A stretch of DNA of 64,000 nt from Micromussa lordhowensis. Taxonomy: Eukaryota > Cnidaria > Anthozoa > Scleractinia > Lobophylliidae. Under the pieces are notes generated by a model. It did not search any database. It was not told the DNA's origin and saw only the letters and a program-made list of their open reading frames with translations. The DNA is taken from contig CAXHUQ010000450.1 in the NCBI GenBank assembly GCA_964020085.1, positions 62,001 to 126,000 of the forward strand. Direction: 5' to 3'. Shown one piece after another: positions 1 to 12,936 of this stretch (its first letter is position 1; the number at the start of each line of letters is the position of its first letter). A program made the translations under genes and the position numbers.

Positions 1-2646
1 CGAAATCTCGCACTTTGCTAACCAGTCCGTTTGCTAATGAGCCCAACTTTGCGCGCGTCGCAACTTTGCAAACTAATACCACCAAAGAACTCCCGGGGTC
101 GGTCCGGGTCCAAATGCGAAGTATCGGAGCTGCGCAAAATCTCGCACTATGCTAATCAGCCCGGCAGATCCCCAGGCGTGGCCGGCTGGCTGACTAGTTA
201 GCCGAGCTTGACGCGTGTCGCAACTTGGCAAACTAATGGCACCAAAGCACTCCTGGGGTCGGTCCGGGTCCATGTGCAAAGTTTCGGAGCTGCGCGAAAT
301 CTCGCACTATGCTAACCAGCCCGTTTGCTAATTAGCCAGACTTTGCGCGCGTCGCAACTTTGCAAACTAATACCACCAAAGCACTCCCGGGGTCGGTCCG
401 GGTCCAAATGCGAAGTATCGGAGCTGCGCAAAATCTAGCACTATGCTAATCAGCCCAGCAGATCCCCAGGCGTGGCCGGCTGGCTGACTAGTTAGCCGAG
501 CTTGACGCGTGTCGCAACTTGGCAAACTAATGGCACCAAAGCACTCCTGGGGTCGGTCCGGGTCCACATGCAAAGTTTCGGAGCTGCGCGAAATCTCGCA
601 CTATGCTAACCAGCCCGTTTGCTAATTAGCCCAACTTTGCACGCGTCGCAACTTTGCAAACTAATACCACCAAAGCACTCCCGGGGTCGGTCCGGGTCCA
701 AATGCGAAGTATCGGAGCTGCGCAAAATCTCGCACTATGCTAATCAGCCCAGCAGATCCCCAGGCGTGGCCGGCTGGCTGACTAGTTAGCCGAGCTTGAC
801 GCGTGTCGCAACTTGGCAAACTAATGGCACCAAAGCACTCCTGGGGTCGGTCCGGGTCCACATGCAAAGTTTCGGAGCTGCGCGAAATCTCGCACTATGC
901 TAACCAGCCCGTTTGCTAATTAGCCCAACTTTGTGCGCGTCGCAACTTTGCAAACTAATACCACCAAAGCACTCCCGGGGTCGGTCGGGGTCCAAATGCG
1001 AAGTATCGGAGCTGCGCAAAATCTCGCACTATGCTAATCAGCCCGGCAGATCCCCAGGCGTGGCCGGCTGGCTGACTAGTTAGCCGAGCTTGACGCGTGT
1101 CGCAACTTGGCAAACTAATGGCACCAAAGCACTCCTGGGGTCGGTCCGGGTCCACATGCAAAGTTTCGGAGCTGCGCGAAATCTCGCACTATGCTAACCA
1201 GCCTGTTTGCTAATTAGCCCAACTTTGCGCGCGTCGCAACTTTGCAAACTAATACCACCAAAGCACTCCCGGGGTCGGTCCGGGTCCAAATGCGAAGTAT
1301 CGGAGCTGCGCAAAATCTCGCACTATGCTAATCAGCCCGGCAGATCCCCAGGCGTGGCCGGCTGGCTGACTAGTTAGCCGAGCTTGACGCGTGTCGCAAC
1401 TTGGCAAACTAATTGCACCAAAGCAATCCTGGGGTCGGTACGGGTCCACATGCAAAGTTTCGGAGCTGCGCGAAATCTCGCACTATGCTAACCAGCCCGT
1501 TTGCTAATTAGCCCAACTTTGCGCGCATCGCAACTTTGCAAACTAATACCACCAAAGCACTCCCGGGGTCGGTCCGGGTCCAAATTCGAAGTATCGGAGC
1601 TGCGCAAAGTCTCGCACTATGCTAATCAGCCCGGCAGATCCCCAGGCGTGGCCGGCTGGCTGACTAGTTAGCCGAGCTTGACGCGTGTCGCAACTTGGCA
1701 AACTAATGGCACCAAAGCACTCCTGGGGTCGGTCCGGGTCCACATGCAAAGTTTCGGAGCTGCGCGAAATCTCGCACTATGCTAACCAGCCCGTTTGCTA
1801 ATTAGCCCAACTTTGCGCGCGTCGCAACTTTGCAAACTAATATCACCAAAGCACTCCCGGAGTCGGTCCGGGTCCAAATGCGAAGTATCGGAGCTGCGCA
1901 AAATCTCGCACTATGCTAATCAGCCCGGCAGATCCCCAGGCGTGGCCGGCTGGCTGACTAGTTAGCCGAGCTTGACGTGTGTCGCAACTTGACAAACTAA
2001 TGGCACCAAAGCACTCCTGGGGTCGGTCCGGGTCCACATGCAAAGTTTCGGAGCTGCGCGAAATCTCGCACTATGCTAACCAGCCCGTTTGCTAATTAGC
2101 CCAACTTTGCGCGCGTCGCAACTTTGCAAACTAATACCACCAAAGAACTCCCGGGGTCGGTCCGGGTCCAAATGCGAAGTATTGGAGCTGCGCAAAATCT
2201 CGCACTATGCTAATCAGCCCGGCAGATCCCCAGGCGTGGCCGGCTGGCTGACTAGTTAGCCGAGCTTGACGCGTGTCGCAACTTGGCAAACTAATGGCAC
2301 CAAAGCACTCCTGGGGTCGGTCCGGGTCCACATGCAAAGCTTAGGAGCTGCGCGAAATCTCGCACTATGCTAACCAGCCCGTTTGCTAATTAGCCCAACT
2401 TTGCGCGCGTCGCAACTTTGCAAACTAATACCACCAAAGCACTCCGGGGGTCGGTCCGGGTCCAAATGCGAAGTATCGGAGCTGCGCAAAATCTCGCACT
2501 ATGCTAATCAGCCCGGCAGATCCCCAGGCGTGGCCGGCTGGCTGACTAGTTAGCCGAGCTTGACGCGTGTCGCAACTTGGCAAACTAATGGCACCAAAGC
2601 ACTCCTGGGGTCGGTCCGGGTCCACATGCAAAGTTTCGGAGCTGCG
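1..2646. repeat. HOR block U1-U9 (first copy; recurs at +20 units)
   Basis: The order of variants here is repeated at 5881-8526, exactly 5880 bp (20 units) away. Shared markers in order are: altered 'CTTTGCTAACCAGTCCG' at the start and 'CCATGTGC' at the end of U1; 'ATCTAGCAC' in U2; 'GGTCGGGGTCC' in U4; 'GGTACGGGTCC' in U5; 'CAAATTCGAAG' in U6; 'GACGTGTGTCGC' in U7; 'GTATTGGAGC' in U8; and 'CTCCGGGGGTC' in U9. The match covers whole ordered sets of private substitutions, so it reflects block duplication and not chance. Confidence 0.92.
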
Positions 2647-5600
2647 CGAAATCTCGCACTATGCTAACCAGCCCGTTTGCTAATTAGCCCAACTTTGCGC
2701 GCGTCGCAACTTTGCAAACTAATACCACCAAAGCACTCCCGGGGTCGGTCCGGGTCCAAATGCGAAGTATCGGAGCTGCGCAAAATCTCGCACTATGCTA
2801 ATCAGCCCGGCAGATCCCCAGGCGTGGCCGGCTGGCTGACTAGTTAGCCGAGCTTGACGCGTGTCGCAACTTGGCAAACTAATGGCACCAAAGCACTCCT
2901 GGGGTCGGTCCGGGTCCACATGCAAAGCTTAGGAGCTGCGCGAAATCTCGCACTATGCTAACCAGCCCGTTTGCTAATTAGCCCAACTTTGCGCGCGTCG
3001 CAACTTTGCAAACTAATACCACCAAAGCACTCCCAGGGTCGGTCCGGGTCCAAATGCGAAGTATCGGAGCTGCGCAAAATCTCGCACTATGCTAATCAGC
3101 CCGGCAGATCCCCAGGCGTGGCCGGCTGGCTGACTAGTTAGCCGAGCTTGACGCGTGTCGCAACTTGGCAAACTAATGGCACCAAAGCACTCCTGGGGTC
3201 GGTCCGGGTCCACATGCAAAGTTTCGGAGCTGCGCGAAATCTCGCACTATGCTAACCAGCCCGTTTGCTAATTAGCCCAACTTTGCGCGCGTCGCAACTT
3301 TGCAAACTAATACCACCAAAGCACTCCCGGGGTCGGTCCGGGTCCAAATGCGAAGTATCGGAGCTGCGCAAAATCTCGCACTATGCTAATCAGCCCGGCA
3401 GATCCCCAGGCGTGGCCGGCTGGCTGACTAGTTAGCCGAGCTTGACGCGTGTCGCAACTTGGCAAACTAATGGCACCAAAGCACTCCTGGGGTCGGTCCG
3501 GGTCAACATGCAAAGTTTCGGAGCTGCGCGAAATCTCGCACTATGCTAACCAGCCCGTTTGCTAATTAGCCCAACTTTGCGCGCGTCGCAACTTTGCAAA
3601 CTAATATCACCAAAGCACTCCCGGAGTCGGTCCGGGACCAAATGCGAAGTATCGGAGCTGCGCAAAATCTCGCACTATGCTAATCAGCCCGGCAGATCCC
3701 CAGGCGTGGCCGGCTGGCTGACTAGTTAGCCGAGCTTGACGCGTGTCGCAACTTGGCAAACTAATGGCACCAAAGCACTCCTGGGGTCGGTCCGGGTCCA
3801 CATGCAAAGTTTCGGAGCTGCGCGAAATCCTGCACTATGCTAACCAGCCCGTTTGCTAATTAGCCCAACTTTGCGCGCGTCGCAACTTTGCAAACTAATA
3901 CCACCAAAGCACTCCCGGGGTCGGTCCGGGTCCAAATGCGAAGTATCGGAGCTGCGCAAAATCTCGCACTATGCTAATCAGCCCGGCAGATCCCCAGGCG
4001 TGGCCGGCTGGCTGACTAGTTAGCCGAGCTTGACGCGTGTCGCAACTTGGCAAACTAATGGCACCAAAGCACTCCTGGGGTCGGTCCGGGTCAACATGCA
4101 AAGTTTCGGAGCTGCGCGAAATCTCGCACTATGCTAACCAGCCCGTTTGCTAATTAGCCCAACTTTGCGCGCGTCGCAACTTTGCAAACTAATATCACCA
4201 AAGCACTCCCGGAGTCGGTCCGGGACCAAATGCGAAGTATCGGAGCTGCGCAAAATCTCGCACTATGCTAATCAGCCCGGCAGATCCCCAGGCGTGGCCG
4301 GCTGGCTGACTAGTTAGCCGAGCTTGACGCGTGTCGCAACTTGGCAAACTAATGGCACCAAAGCACTCCTGGGGTCGGTCCGGGTCCACATGCAAAGTTT
4401 CGGAGCTGCGCGAAATCCTGCACTATGCTAACCAGCCCGTTTGCTAATTAGCCCAACTTTGCGCGCGTCGCAACTTTGCAAACTAATACCACCAAAGCAC
4501 TCCCGGGGTCGGTCCGGGTCCAAATGCGAAGTATCGGAGCTGCGCAAAATCTCGCACTATGCTAATCAGCCCGGCAGATCCCCAGGCGTGGCCGGCTGGC
4601 TGACTAGTTAGCCGAGCTTGACGCGTGTCGCAACTTGGCAAACTAATGGCACCAAAGCACTCCTGGGGTCGGTCCGGGTCCACATGCAAAGTTTCGGAGC
4701 TGCGCGAAATCTCGCACTATGCTAACCAGCCCGTTTGCTAATTAGCCCAACTTTGCGCGCGTCGCAACTTTGCAAACTAATATCACCAAAGCACTCCCGG
4801 AGTCGGTCCGGGTCCAAATGCGAAGTATCGGAGCTGCGCAAAATCTCGCACTATGCTAATCAGCCCGGCAGATCCCCAGGCGTGGCCGGCTGGCTGACTA
4901 GTTAGCCGAGCTTGACGCGTGTCGCAACTTGACAAACTAATGGCACCAAAGCACTCCTGGGGTCGGTCCGGGTCCACATGCAAAGTTTCGGAGCTGCGCG
5001 AAATCTCGCACTATGCTAACCAGCCCGTTTGCTAATTAGCCCAACTTTGCGCGCGTCGCAACTTTGCAAACTAATACCACCAAAGAACTCCCGGGGTCGG
5101 TCCGGGTCCAAATGCGAAGTATCGGAGCTGCGCAAAATCTCGCACTATGCTAATCAGCCCGGCAGATCCCCAGGTGTGGCCGGCTGGCTGACTAGTTAGC
5201 CGAGCTTGACGCGTGTCGCAACTTGGCAAACTAATGGCACCAAAGCACTCCTGGGGTCAGTCCGGGTTCACATGCAAAGCTTAGGAGCTGCGCGAAATCT
5301 CGCACTATGCTAACCAGCCCGTTTGCTAATTAGCCCAACTTTGCGCGCGTCGCAACTTTGCAAACTAATACCACCAAAGCACTCCGGAGGTCGGTCCGGG
5401 TCCAAATGCGAAGTATCGGAGCTGCGCAAAATCTCGCACTATGCTAATCAGCCCGGCAGATCCCCAGGCGTGGCCGGCTGGCTGACTAGTTAGCCGAGCT
5501 TGACGCGTGTCGCAACTTGGCAAACTAATGGCACCAAAGCACTCCTGGGGTCGGTCCGGGTCCACATGCAAAGTTTCGGAGCTGCGCGAAATCTCGCACT

Positions 5601-5880
5601 ATGCTAACCAGCCCGTTTGCTAATTAGCCCAACTTTGCGCGCGTCGCAACTTTGCAAACTAATACCACCAAAGCACTCCCGGGGTCGGTCCGGGTCCAAA
5701 TGCGAAGTATCGGAGCTGCGCAAAATCTCGCACTATGCTAATCAGCCCGGCAGATCCCCAGGCGTGGCCGGCTGGCTGACTACTTAGCCGATCTTGACGC
5801 GTGTCGCAACTTGGCAAACTAATGGCACCAAAGCACTCCTGGGGTCGGTCCGGGTCCACATCCGAAGTTTCGGAGCTGCG
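2647..5880. repeat. U10-U20, mixed units with short local duplications
   Basis: This region holds two smaller copy events. The pair U12-U13 (3235-3822) is repeated as U14-U15 (3823-4410), sharing 'GGGTCAACATGC', 'CCGGGACCAAATG' and the following 'GAAATCCTGCAC'. U17-U19 (4705-5586) resemble U7-U9 at an offset of 10 units, with extra private changes such as 'GGGTTCACATG' in U18. U20 has the distinctive 'GACTACTTAGCCGATC' shared with U67 and directly precedes the next block, as U67 does. Confidence 0.88.
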
Positions 5881-8526
5881 CGAAATCTCGCACTTTGCTA
5901 ACCAGTCCGTTTGCTAATGAGCCCAACTTTGCGCGCGTCGCAACTTTGCAAACTAATACCACCAAAGAACTCCCGGGGTCGGTCCGGGTCCAAATGCGAA
6001 GTATCGGAGCTGCGCAAAATCTCGCACTATGCTAATCAGCCCGGCAGATCCCCAGGCGTGGCCGGCTGGCTGACTAGTTAGCCGAGCTTGACGCGTGTCG
6101 CAACTTGGCAAACTAATGGCACCAAAGCACTCCTGGGGTCGGTCCGGGTCCATGTGCAAAGTTTCGGAGCTGCGCGAAATCTCGCACTATGCTAACCAGC
6201 CCGTTTGCTAATTAGCCCAACTTTGCGCGCGTCGCAACTTTGCAAACTAATACCACCAAAGCACTCCCGGGGTCGGTCCGGGTCCAAATGCGAAGTATCG
6301 GAGCTGCGCAAAATCTAGCACTATGCTAATCAGCCCAGCAGATCCCCAGGCGTGGCCGGCTGGCTGACTAGTTAGCCGAGCTTGACGCGTGTCGCAACTT
6401 GGCAAACTAATGGCACCAAAGCACTCCTGGGGTCGGTCCGGGTCCACATGCAAAGTTTCGGAGCTGCGCGAAATCTCGCACTATGCTAACCAGCCCGTTT
6501 GCTAATTAGCCCAACTTTGCACGCGTCGCAACTTTGCAAACTAATACCACCAAAGCACTCCCGGGGTCGGTCCGGGTCCAAATGCGAAGTATCGGAGCTG
6601 CGCAAAATCTCGCACTATGCTAATCAGCCCAGCAGATCCCCAGGCGTGGCCGGCTGGCTGACTAGTTAGCCGAGCTTGACGCGTGTCGCAACTTGGCAAA
6701 CTAATGGCACCAAAGCACTCCTGGGGTCGGTCCGGGTCCACATGCAAAGTTTCGGAGCTGCGCGAAATCTCGCACTATGCTAACCAGCCCGTTTGCTAAT
6801 TAGCCCAACTTTGTGCGCGTCGCAACTTTGCAAACTAATACCACCAAAGCACTCCCGGGGTCGGTCGGGGTCCAAATGCGAAGTATCGGAGCTGCGCAAA
6901 ATCTCGCACTATGCTAATCAGCCCGGCAGATCCCCAGGCGTGGCCGGCTGGCTGACTAGTTAGCCGAGCTTGACGCGTGTCGCAACTTGGCAAACTAATG
7001 GCACCAAAGCACTCCTGGGGTCGGTCCGGGTCCACAAGCAAAGTTTCGGAGCTGCGCGAAATCTCGCACTATGCTAACCAGCCTGTTTGCTAATTAGCCC
7101 AACTTTGCGCGCGTCGCAACTTTGCAAACTAATACCACCAAAGCACTCCCGGGGTCGGTCCAGGTCCAAATGCGAAGTATCGGAGCTGCGCAAAATCTCG
7201 CACTATGCTAATCAGCCCGGCAGAGCCCCAGGCGTGGCCGGCTGGCTGACTAGTTAGCCGAGCTTGACGCGTGTCGCAACTTGGCAAACTAATTGCACCA
7301 AAGCAATCCTGGGGTCGGTACGGGTCCACATGCAAAGTTTCGGAGCTGCGCGAAATCTCGCACTATGCTAACCAGCCCGTTTGCTAATTAGCCCAACTTT
7401 GCGCGCATCGCAACTTTGCAAACTAATACCACCAAAGCACTCCCGGGGTCGGTCCGGGTCCAAATTCGAAGTATCGGAGCTGCGCAAAGTCTCGCACTAT
7501 GCTAATCAGCCCGGCAGATCCCCAGGCGTGGCCGGCTGGCTGACTAGTTAGCCGAGCTTGACGCGTGTCGCAACTTGGCAAACTAATGGCACCAAAGCAC
7601 TCCTGGGGTCGGTCCGGGTCCACATGCAAAGTTTCGGAGCTGCGCGAAATCTCGCACTATGCTAACCAGCCCGTTTGCTAATTAGCCCAACTTTGCGCGC
7701 GTCGCAACTTTGCAAACTAATATCACCAAAGCACTCCCGGAGTCGGTCCGGGTCCAAATGCGAAGTATCGGAGCTGCGCAGAATCTCGCACTATGCTAAT
7801 CAGCCCGGCAGATCCCCAGGCGTGGCCGGCTGGCTGACTAGTTAGCCGAGCTTGACGTGTGTCGCAACTTGACAAACTAATGGCACCAAAGCACTCCTGG
7901 GGTCGGTCCGGGTCCACATGCAAAGTTTCGGAGCTGCGCGAAATCTCGCACTATGCTAACCAGCCCGTTTGCTAATTAGCCCAACTTTGCGCGCGTCGCA
8001 ACTTTGCAAACTAATACCACCAAAGAACTCCCGGGGTCGGTCCGGGTCCAAATGCGAAGTATTGGAGCTGCGCAAAATCTCGCACTATGCTAATCAGCCC
8101 GGCAGATCCCCAGGCGTGGCCGGCTGGCTGACTAGTTAGCCGAGCTTGACGCGTGTCGCAACTTGGCAAACTAATGGCACCAAAGCACTCCTGGGGTCGG
8201 TCCGGGTCCACATGCAAAGCTTAGGAGCTGCGCGAAATCTCGCACTATGCTAACCAGCCCGTTTGCTAATTAGCCCAACTTTGCGCGCGTCGCAACTTTG
8301 CAAACTAATACCACCAAAGCACTCCGGGGGTCGGTCCGGGTCCAAATGCGAAGTATCGGAGCTGCGCAAAATCTCGCACTATGCTAATCAGCCCGGCAGA
8401 TCCCCAGGCGTGGCCGGCTGGCTGACTAGTTAGCCGAGCTTGACGCGTGTCGCAACTTGGCAAACTAATGGCACCAAAGCACTCCTGGGGTCGGTCCGGG
8501 TCCACATGCAAAGTTTCGGAGCTGCG
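5881..8526. repeat. HOR block U21-U29 (second copy of U1-U9)
   Basis: This block repeats the U1-U9 marker order at +5880 bp. Differences seen include 'CCACAAGC' in U24, 'CAGAGCCCC' in U25 and 'CAGAATCTC' in U27. A third version starts at U68 (19699) and is preceded, as here, by the 'GACTACTTAGCCGATC' unit, so the block including its left neighbour has been copied over long range. Confidence 0.92.
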
Positions 8527-9996
8527 CGAAATCTCGCACTATGCTAACCAGCCCGTTTGCTAATTAGCCCAACTTTGCGCGCGTCGCAACTTTGCAAACT
8601 AATACCACCAAAGCACTCCCGGGGTCGGTCCGGGTCCAAATGCGAAGTATCGGAGCTGCGCAAAATCTCGCACTATGCTAATCAGCCCGGCAGATCCCCA
8701 GGCGTGGCCGGCTGGCTGACTAGTTAGCCGAGCTTGACGCGTGTCGCAACTTGGCAAACTAATGGCACCAAAGCACTCCTGGGGTCGGTCCGGGTCCACA
8801 TGCGAAGTTTCGGAGCTGCGCGAAATCTCGCACTATGCTAACCAGCCCGTTTGCTAATTAGCCCAACTTTGCGCGCGTCGCAACTTTGCAAACTAATACC
8901 ACCAAAGCACTCCCGGGGTCGGTCCGGGTCCAAATGCGAAGTATCGGAGCTGCGCAAAATCTCGCACTATGCTAATCAGCCCGGCAGATCCCCAGGCGTG
9001 GCCGGCTGGCTGACTAGTTAGCCGAGCTTGACGCGTGTCGCAACTTGGCAAACTAATGGCACCAAAGCACTCCTGGGGTCGGTCCGGGTCCACATGCGAA
9101 GTTTCGGAGCTGCGCGAAATCTCGCACTATGCTAACCAGCCCGTTTGCTAATTAGCCCAACTTTGCGCGCGTCGCAACTTTGCAAACTAATACCACCAAA
9201 GCACTCCCGGGGTCGGTCCGGGTCCAAATGCGAAGTATCGGAGCTGTGCAAAATCTCGCACTATGATAATCAGCCCGGCAGATCCCCAGGCGTGGCCGGC
9301 TGGCTGACTAGTTAGCCGAGCTTGACGCGTGTCCCAACTTGGCAAACTAATGGCACCAAAACACTCCTGGGGTCGGTCCGTGTCCACATGCAAAGTTTCG
9401 GAGCTGCGCGAAATCTCGCACTATGCTAACCAGCCCGTTTGCTAATTAGCCCAACTTTGCGCGCGTTGCAACTTTGCAAACTAATACCACCAAAGAACTC
9501 CCGGGGTCGGTCCCGGTCCAAATGCGAAGTATCGGAGCTGCGCAAAATCTCGCACTATGCTAATCAGCCCGGCAGATCCCCAGGCGTGGCCGGCTGGCTG
9601 ACTAGTTAGCCGAGCTTGACGCGTGTCGCGACTTGGCAAACTAATGGCACCAAAGCACTCCTGGGGTCGGTCCGGGTCCACATGCAAAGTTTCGGAGCTG
9701 CGCGAAATCTCGCACTATGCTAACCAGCCCGTTTGCTAATTAGCCCAACTTTGTGCGCGTCGCAACTTTGCAAACTAATACCACCAAAGCACTCCCGGGG
9801 TCGGTCCGGGTCCAAATGCGAAGTATCGGAGCTGCGCAAAATCTCGCACTATGCTAATCAGCCCGGCAGATCCCCAGGCGTGGCCGGCTGGCTGACTAGT
9901 TAGCCGAGCTTGACGCGTGTCGCAACTTGGCAAACTAATGGCACCAAAGCACTCCTGGGGTCGGTCCGGGTCCACATGCAAAGTTTCGGAGCTGCG
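8527..9996. repeat. U30-U34, with one tandemly doubled unit
   Basis: U30 (8527-8820) and U31 (8821-9114) look identical, both ending in 'CACATGCGAAG', which indicates a one-unit tandem duplication. U32 carries 'CTATGATAATC' and 'GTCCCAACTTGG', and U33 carries 'GTCCCGGTCC' and 'GTCGCGACTTGG'. The same succession, with a single copy of the first unit, recurs at U77-U80 (22345-23520), U88-U91 and U97-U100. Confidence 0.88.
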
Positions 9997-12936
9997 CGAA
10001 ATCTCGCACTATGCTAACCAGCCTGTTTGCTAATTAGCCCAACTTTGCGCGCGTCGCAACTTTGCAAACTAATACCACCCAAGCACTCCCGGGGTCGGTC
10101 CGGGTCCAAATGCGAAGTATCGGAGCTGTGCAAAATCTTGCACTATGCTTATCAGCCCGGCAGATCCCCAGGCGTGGCCGGCTGGCTGACTAGTTAGCCG
10201 AGCTTGACGCGTGTCCCAACTTGGCAAACTAATGGCACCAAAGCACTCCTGGGGTCAATCCGGCTCCACATGCAAAGTTTCGGAGCTGCGCGAAATCTCG
10301 CACTATGCTAACCAGCCCGTTTGCTAATTAGCCCAACTTTGCGCGCGTCGCAACTTTGCAAACTAATACCACCAAAGCACTCCCGGGGTCGGTCCGGGTC
10401 CAAATGCGAAGTATCGGAGCTGCGCAAAATCTCGCACTATGCTAATCAGCCCGGCAGATCCCCAGGCGTGGCCGGCTGGCTGACTAGTTAGCTGAGCTTG
10501 ACGCGTGTCGCAACTTGGCAAACTAATGGCACCAAAGCACTCCTGGGGTCGGTCCGGGTCCACATGCAAAGTTTCGGAGCTGCGCGAAATCTCGCACTAT
10601 GCTAACCAGCCCGTTTGCTAATTATCCCAACTTTGCCCGCGTCGCAACTTTGCAAACTAATACCACCAAAGCACTCCCGGGGTCGGTCCGGGTCCAAATG
10701 CGAAGTATGGGAGCTGCGCAAGATCTCGCACTATGCTAATCAGCCCGGCAGATCCCCAGGCGTGGCCGGCTGGCTGACTAGTTAGCCGAGCTTGACGCGT
10801 GTCGCAACTTGGCAAACTAATGGCACCAAAGCACTCCTGGGGTCAGTCCGGGTCCACATGCAAAGTTTCGTAGCTGCGCGAAATCTCGCACTATGCTAAC
10901 CAGCCCGTTTGCTAATTAGCCCAACTTTGCGCGCGTCGCAACTTTGGAAACTAATACCACCAAAGCACTCCTGGGGTCGGTCCGGGTCCAAATGCGAAGT
11001 ATCGGAGCTGCGCAAAATCTCGCACTATCCTAATCAGCCCGGCAGATCCCCAGGCGTGGCCGGCTGGCTGACTAGTTAGCCGAGCTTGACGCGTGTCGCA
11101 ACTTGGCAAACTAATGGCACCAAAGCACTCCTGGGGTCGGTCCGGGTCCACATGCAAAGTTTCGGAGCTGCGCGAAATGTCGCACTATGCTAACCAGCCC
11201 GTTTGCTAATTAGCCCAACTTTGCGCGCGTCGCAACTTTGCAAACTAATACCACCAAAGCACTCCCGGGGTCGGTCCGGGTCCAAATGCGAAGTATCGGA
11301 GCTGCGCAAAATCTCGCACTATGCTAATCAGCCTGGCAGATCCCCAGGCGTGGCCGGCTGGCTGACTAGTTAGCCGAGCTTCACGCGTGTCGCAACTTGG
11401 CAAACTAATGGCACCAAAGCACTCCTGGGGTCGGTCCGGGTCCACATGCAAAGTTTCGGAGCTGCGCGAAATCTCGCACTATGCTAACCAGCCCGTTTGC
11501 TAATTAGCCCAACTTTGCCCGCGTCGCAACTTTGCAAACTAATACCACCAAAGCACTCCCGGGGTCGGTCCGGGTCCAAATGCGAAGTATGGGAGCTGCG
11601 CAAGATCTCGCACTATGCTAATCAGCCCGGCAGATCCCCAGGCGTGGCCGGCTGGCTGACTAGTTAGCCGAGCTTGACGCGTGTCGCAACTTGGCAAACT
11701 AATGGCACCAAAGCACTCCTGGGGTCAGTCCGGGTCCACATGCAAAGTTTCGTAGCTGCGCGAAATCTCGCACTATGCTAACCAGCCCGTTTGCTAATTA
11801 GCCCAACTTTGCGCGCGTCGCAACTTTGCAAACTAATACCACCAAAGCACTCCCGGGGTCGGTCCGGGTCCAAATGGGAAGTATCGGAGCTGCGCAAAAT
11901 CTCGCACTATGCTAATCAGCCTGGCAGATCCCCAGGCGTGGCCGGCTGGCTGACTAGTTAGCCGAGCTTGACGCGTGTCGCAACTTGGCAAACTAATGGC
12001 ACCAAAGCACTCCTGGGGTCGGTCCGGGTCCACATGCAAAGTTTCGGAGCTGCGCGAAATCTCGCACTATGCTAACCAGCCCGTTTGCTAATTAGCCCAA
12101 CTTTGCGCGCGTCGCAACTTTGCAAACTAATATCACCAAAGCACTCCCGGAGTCGGTCCGGGTCCAAATGCGAAGTATCGGAGCTGCGCAAAATCTCGCA
12201 CTATGCTAATCAGCCCGGCAGATCCCCAGGCGTGGCCGGCTGGCTGACTAGTTAGCCGAGCTTGACGCGTGTCGCAACTTTGCAAACTAATGGCATCAAA
12301 GCACTCCTGGGGTCGGTCCGGGTCCACATGCAAAGTTTCGGAGCTGCGCGAAATCTCGCACTATGCTAACCAGCCCGTTTGCTAATTAGCCCAACTTTGC
12401 GCGCGTCGCAACTTTGCAAACTAATACCACCAAAGCACTCCCGGGGTCGGTCCGGGTCCAAATGCGAAGTATCGGAGCTGAGCAAAATCTCGCACTATGC
12501 TAATCAGCCCGGCAGATCCCCAGGCGTGGCCGGCTGGCTGACTAGTTAGCCGAGCTTGACGCGTGTCGCAACTTGGCAAACTAATGGCACCAAAGCACTC
12601 CTGGGGTCGGTCCGGGTCCACATGCAAAGCTTAGGAGCTGCGCGAAATCTCGCACTATGCTAACCAGCCCGTTTGCTAATTAGCCCAACTTTGCGCGCGT
12701 CGCAACTTTGCAAACTAATACCACCAAAGCACTCCGGGGGTCGGTCCGGGTCCAAATGCGAAGTATCGGAGCTGCGCAAAATCTCGCACTATGCTAATCA
12801 GCCCGGCAGATCCCCAGGCGTGGCCGGCTGGCTGACTAGTTAGCCGAGCTTGACGCGTGTCGCAACTTGGCAAACTAATGGCACCAAAGCACTCCTGGGG
12901 TCGGTCCGGGTCCACATGCAAAGTTTCGGAGCTGCG
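9997..12936. repeat. 10-unit HOR, copy 1 (U35-U44, 2940 bp)
   Basis: This is the first of two directly adjacent copies of a 10-unit block. Ordered markers are: 'GGGTCAATCCGGCTCC' in U35; 'TTAGCTGAGC' in U36; 'ATTATCCCAAC' and 'CAAGATCTC' in U37; 'CTTTGGAAAC' and 'CTATCCTAATC' in U38; 'GCTTCACGCG' in U39; 'CAAATGGGAAG' in U41; 'ATGGCATCAAAG' in U42; 'GCTGAGCAAAATC' in U43; and 'CTCCGGGGGTC' in U44. Confidence 0.93.

Noticed and set aside
73..279. A 68-residue minus-strand reading frame found in most units (66 residues in some)
   Set aside because: It lies wholly inside the repeat and recurs because the repeat recurs. Substitutions in it change residues freely, and some units lose its start or stop. 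It has no recognisable domain, and frames of this length are expected in GC-rich repeats.
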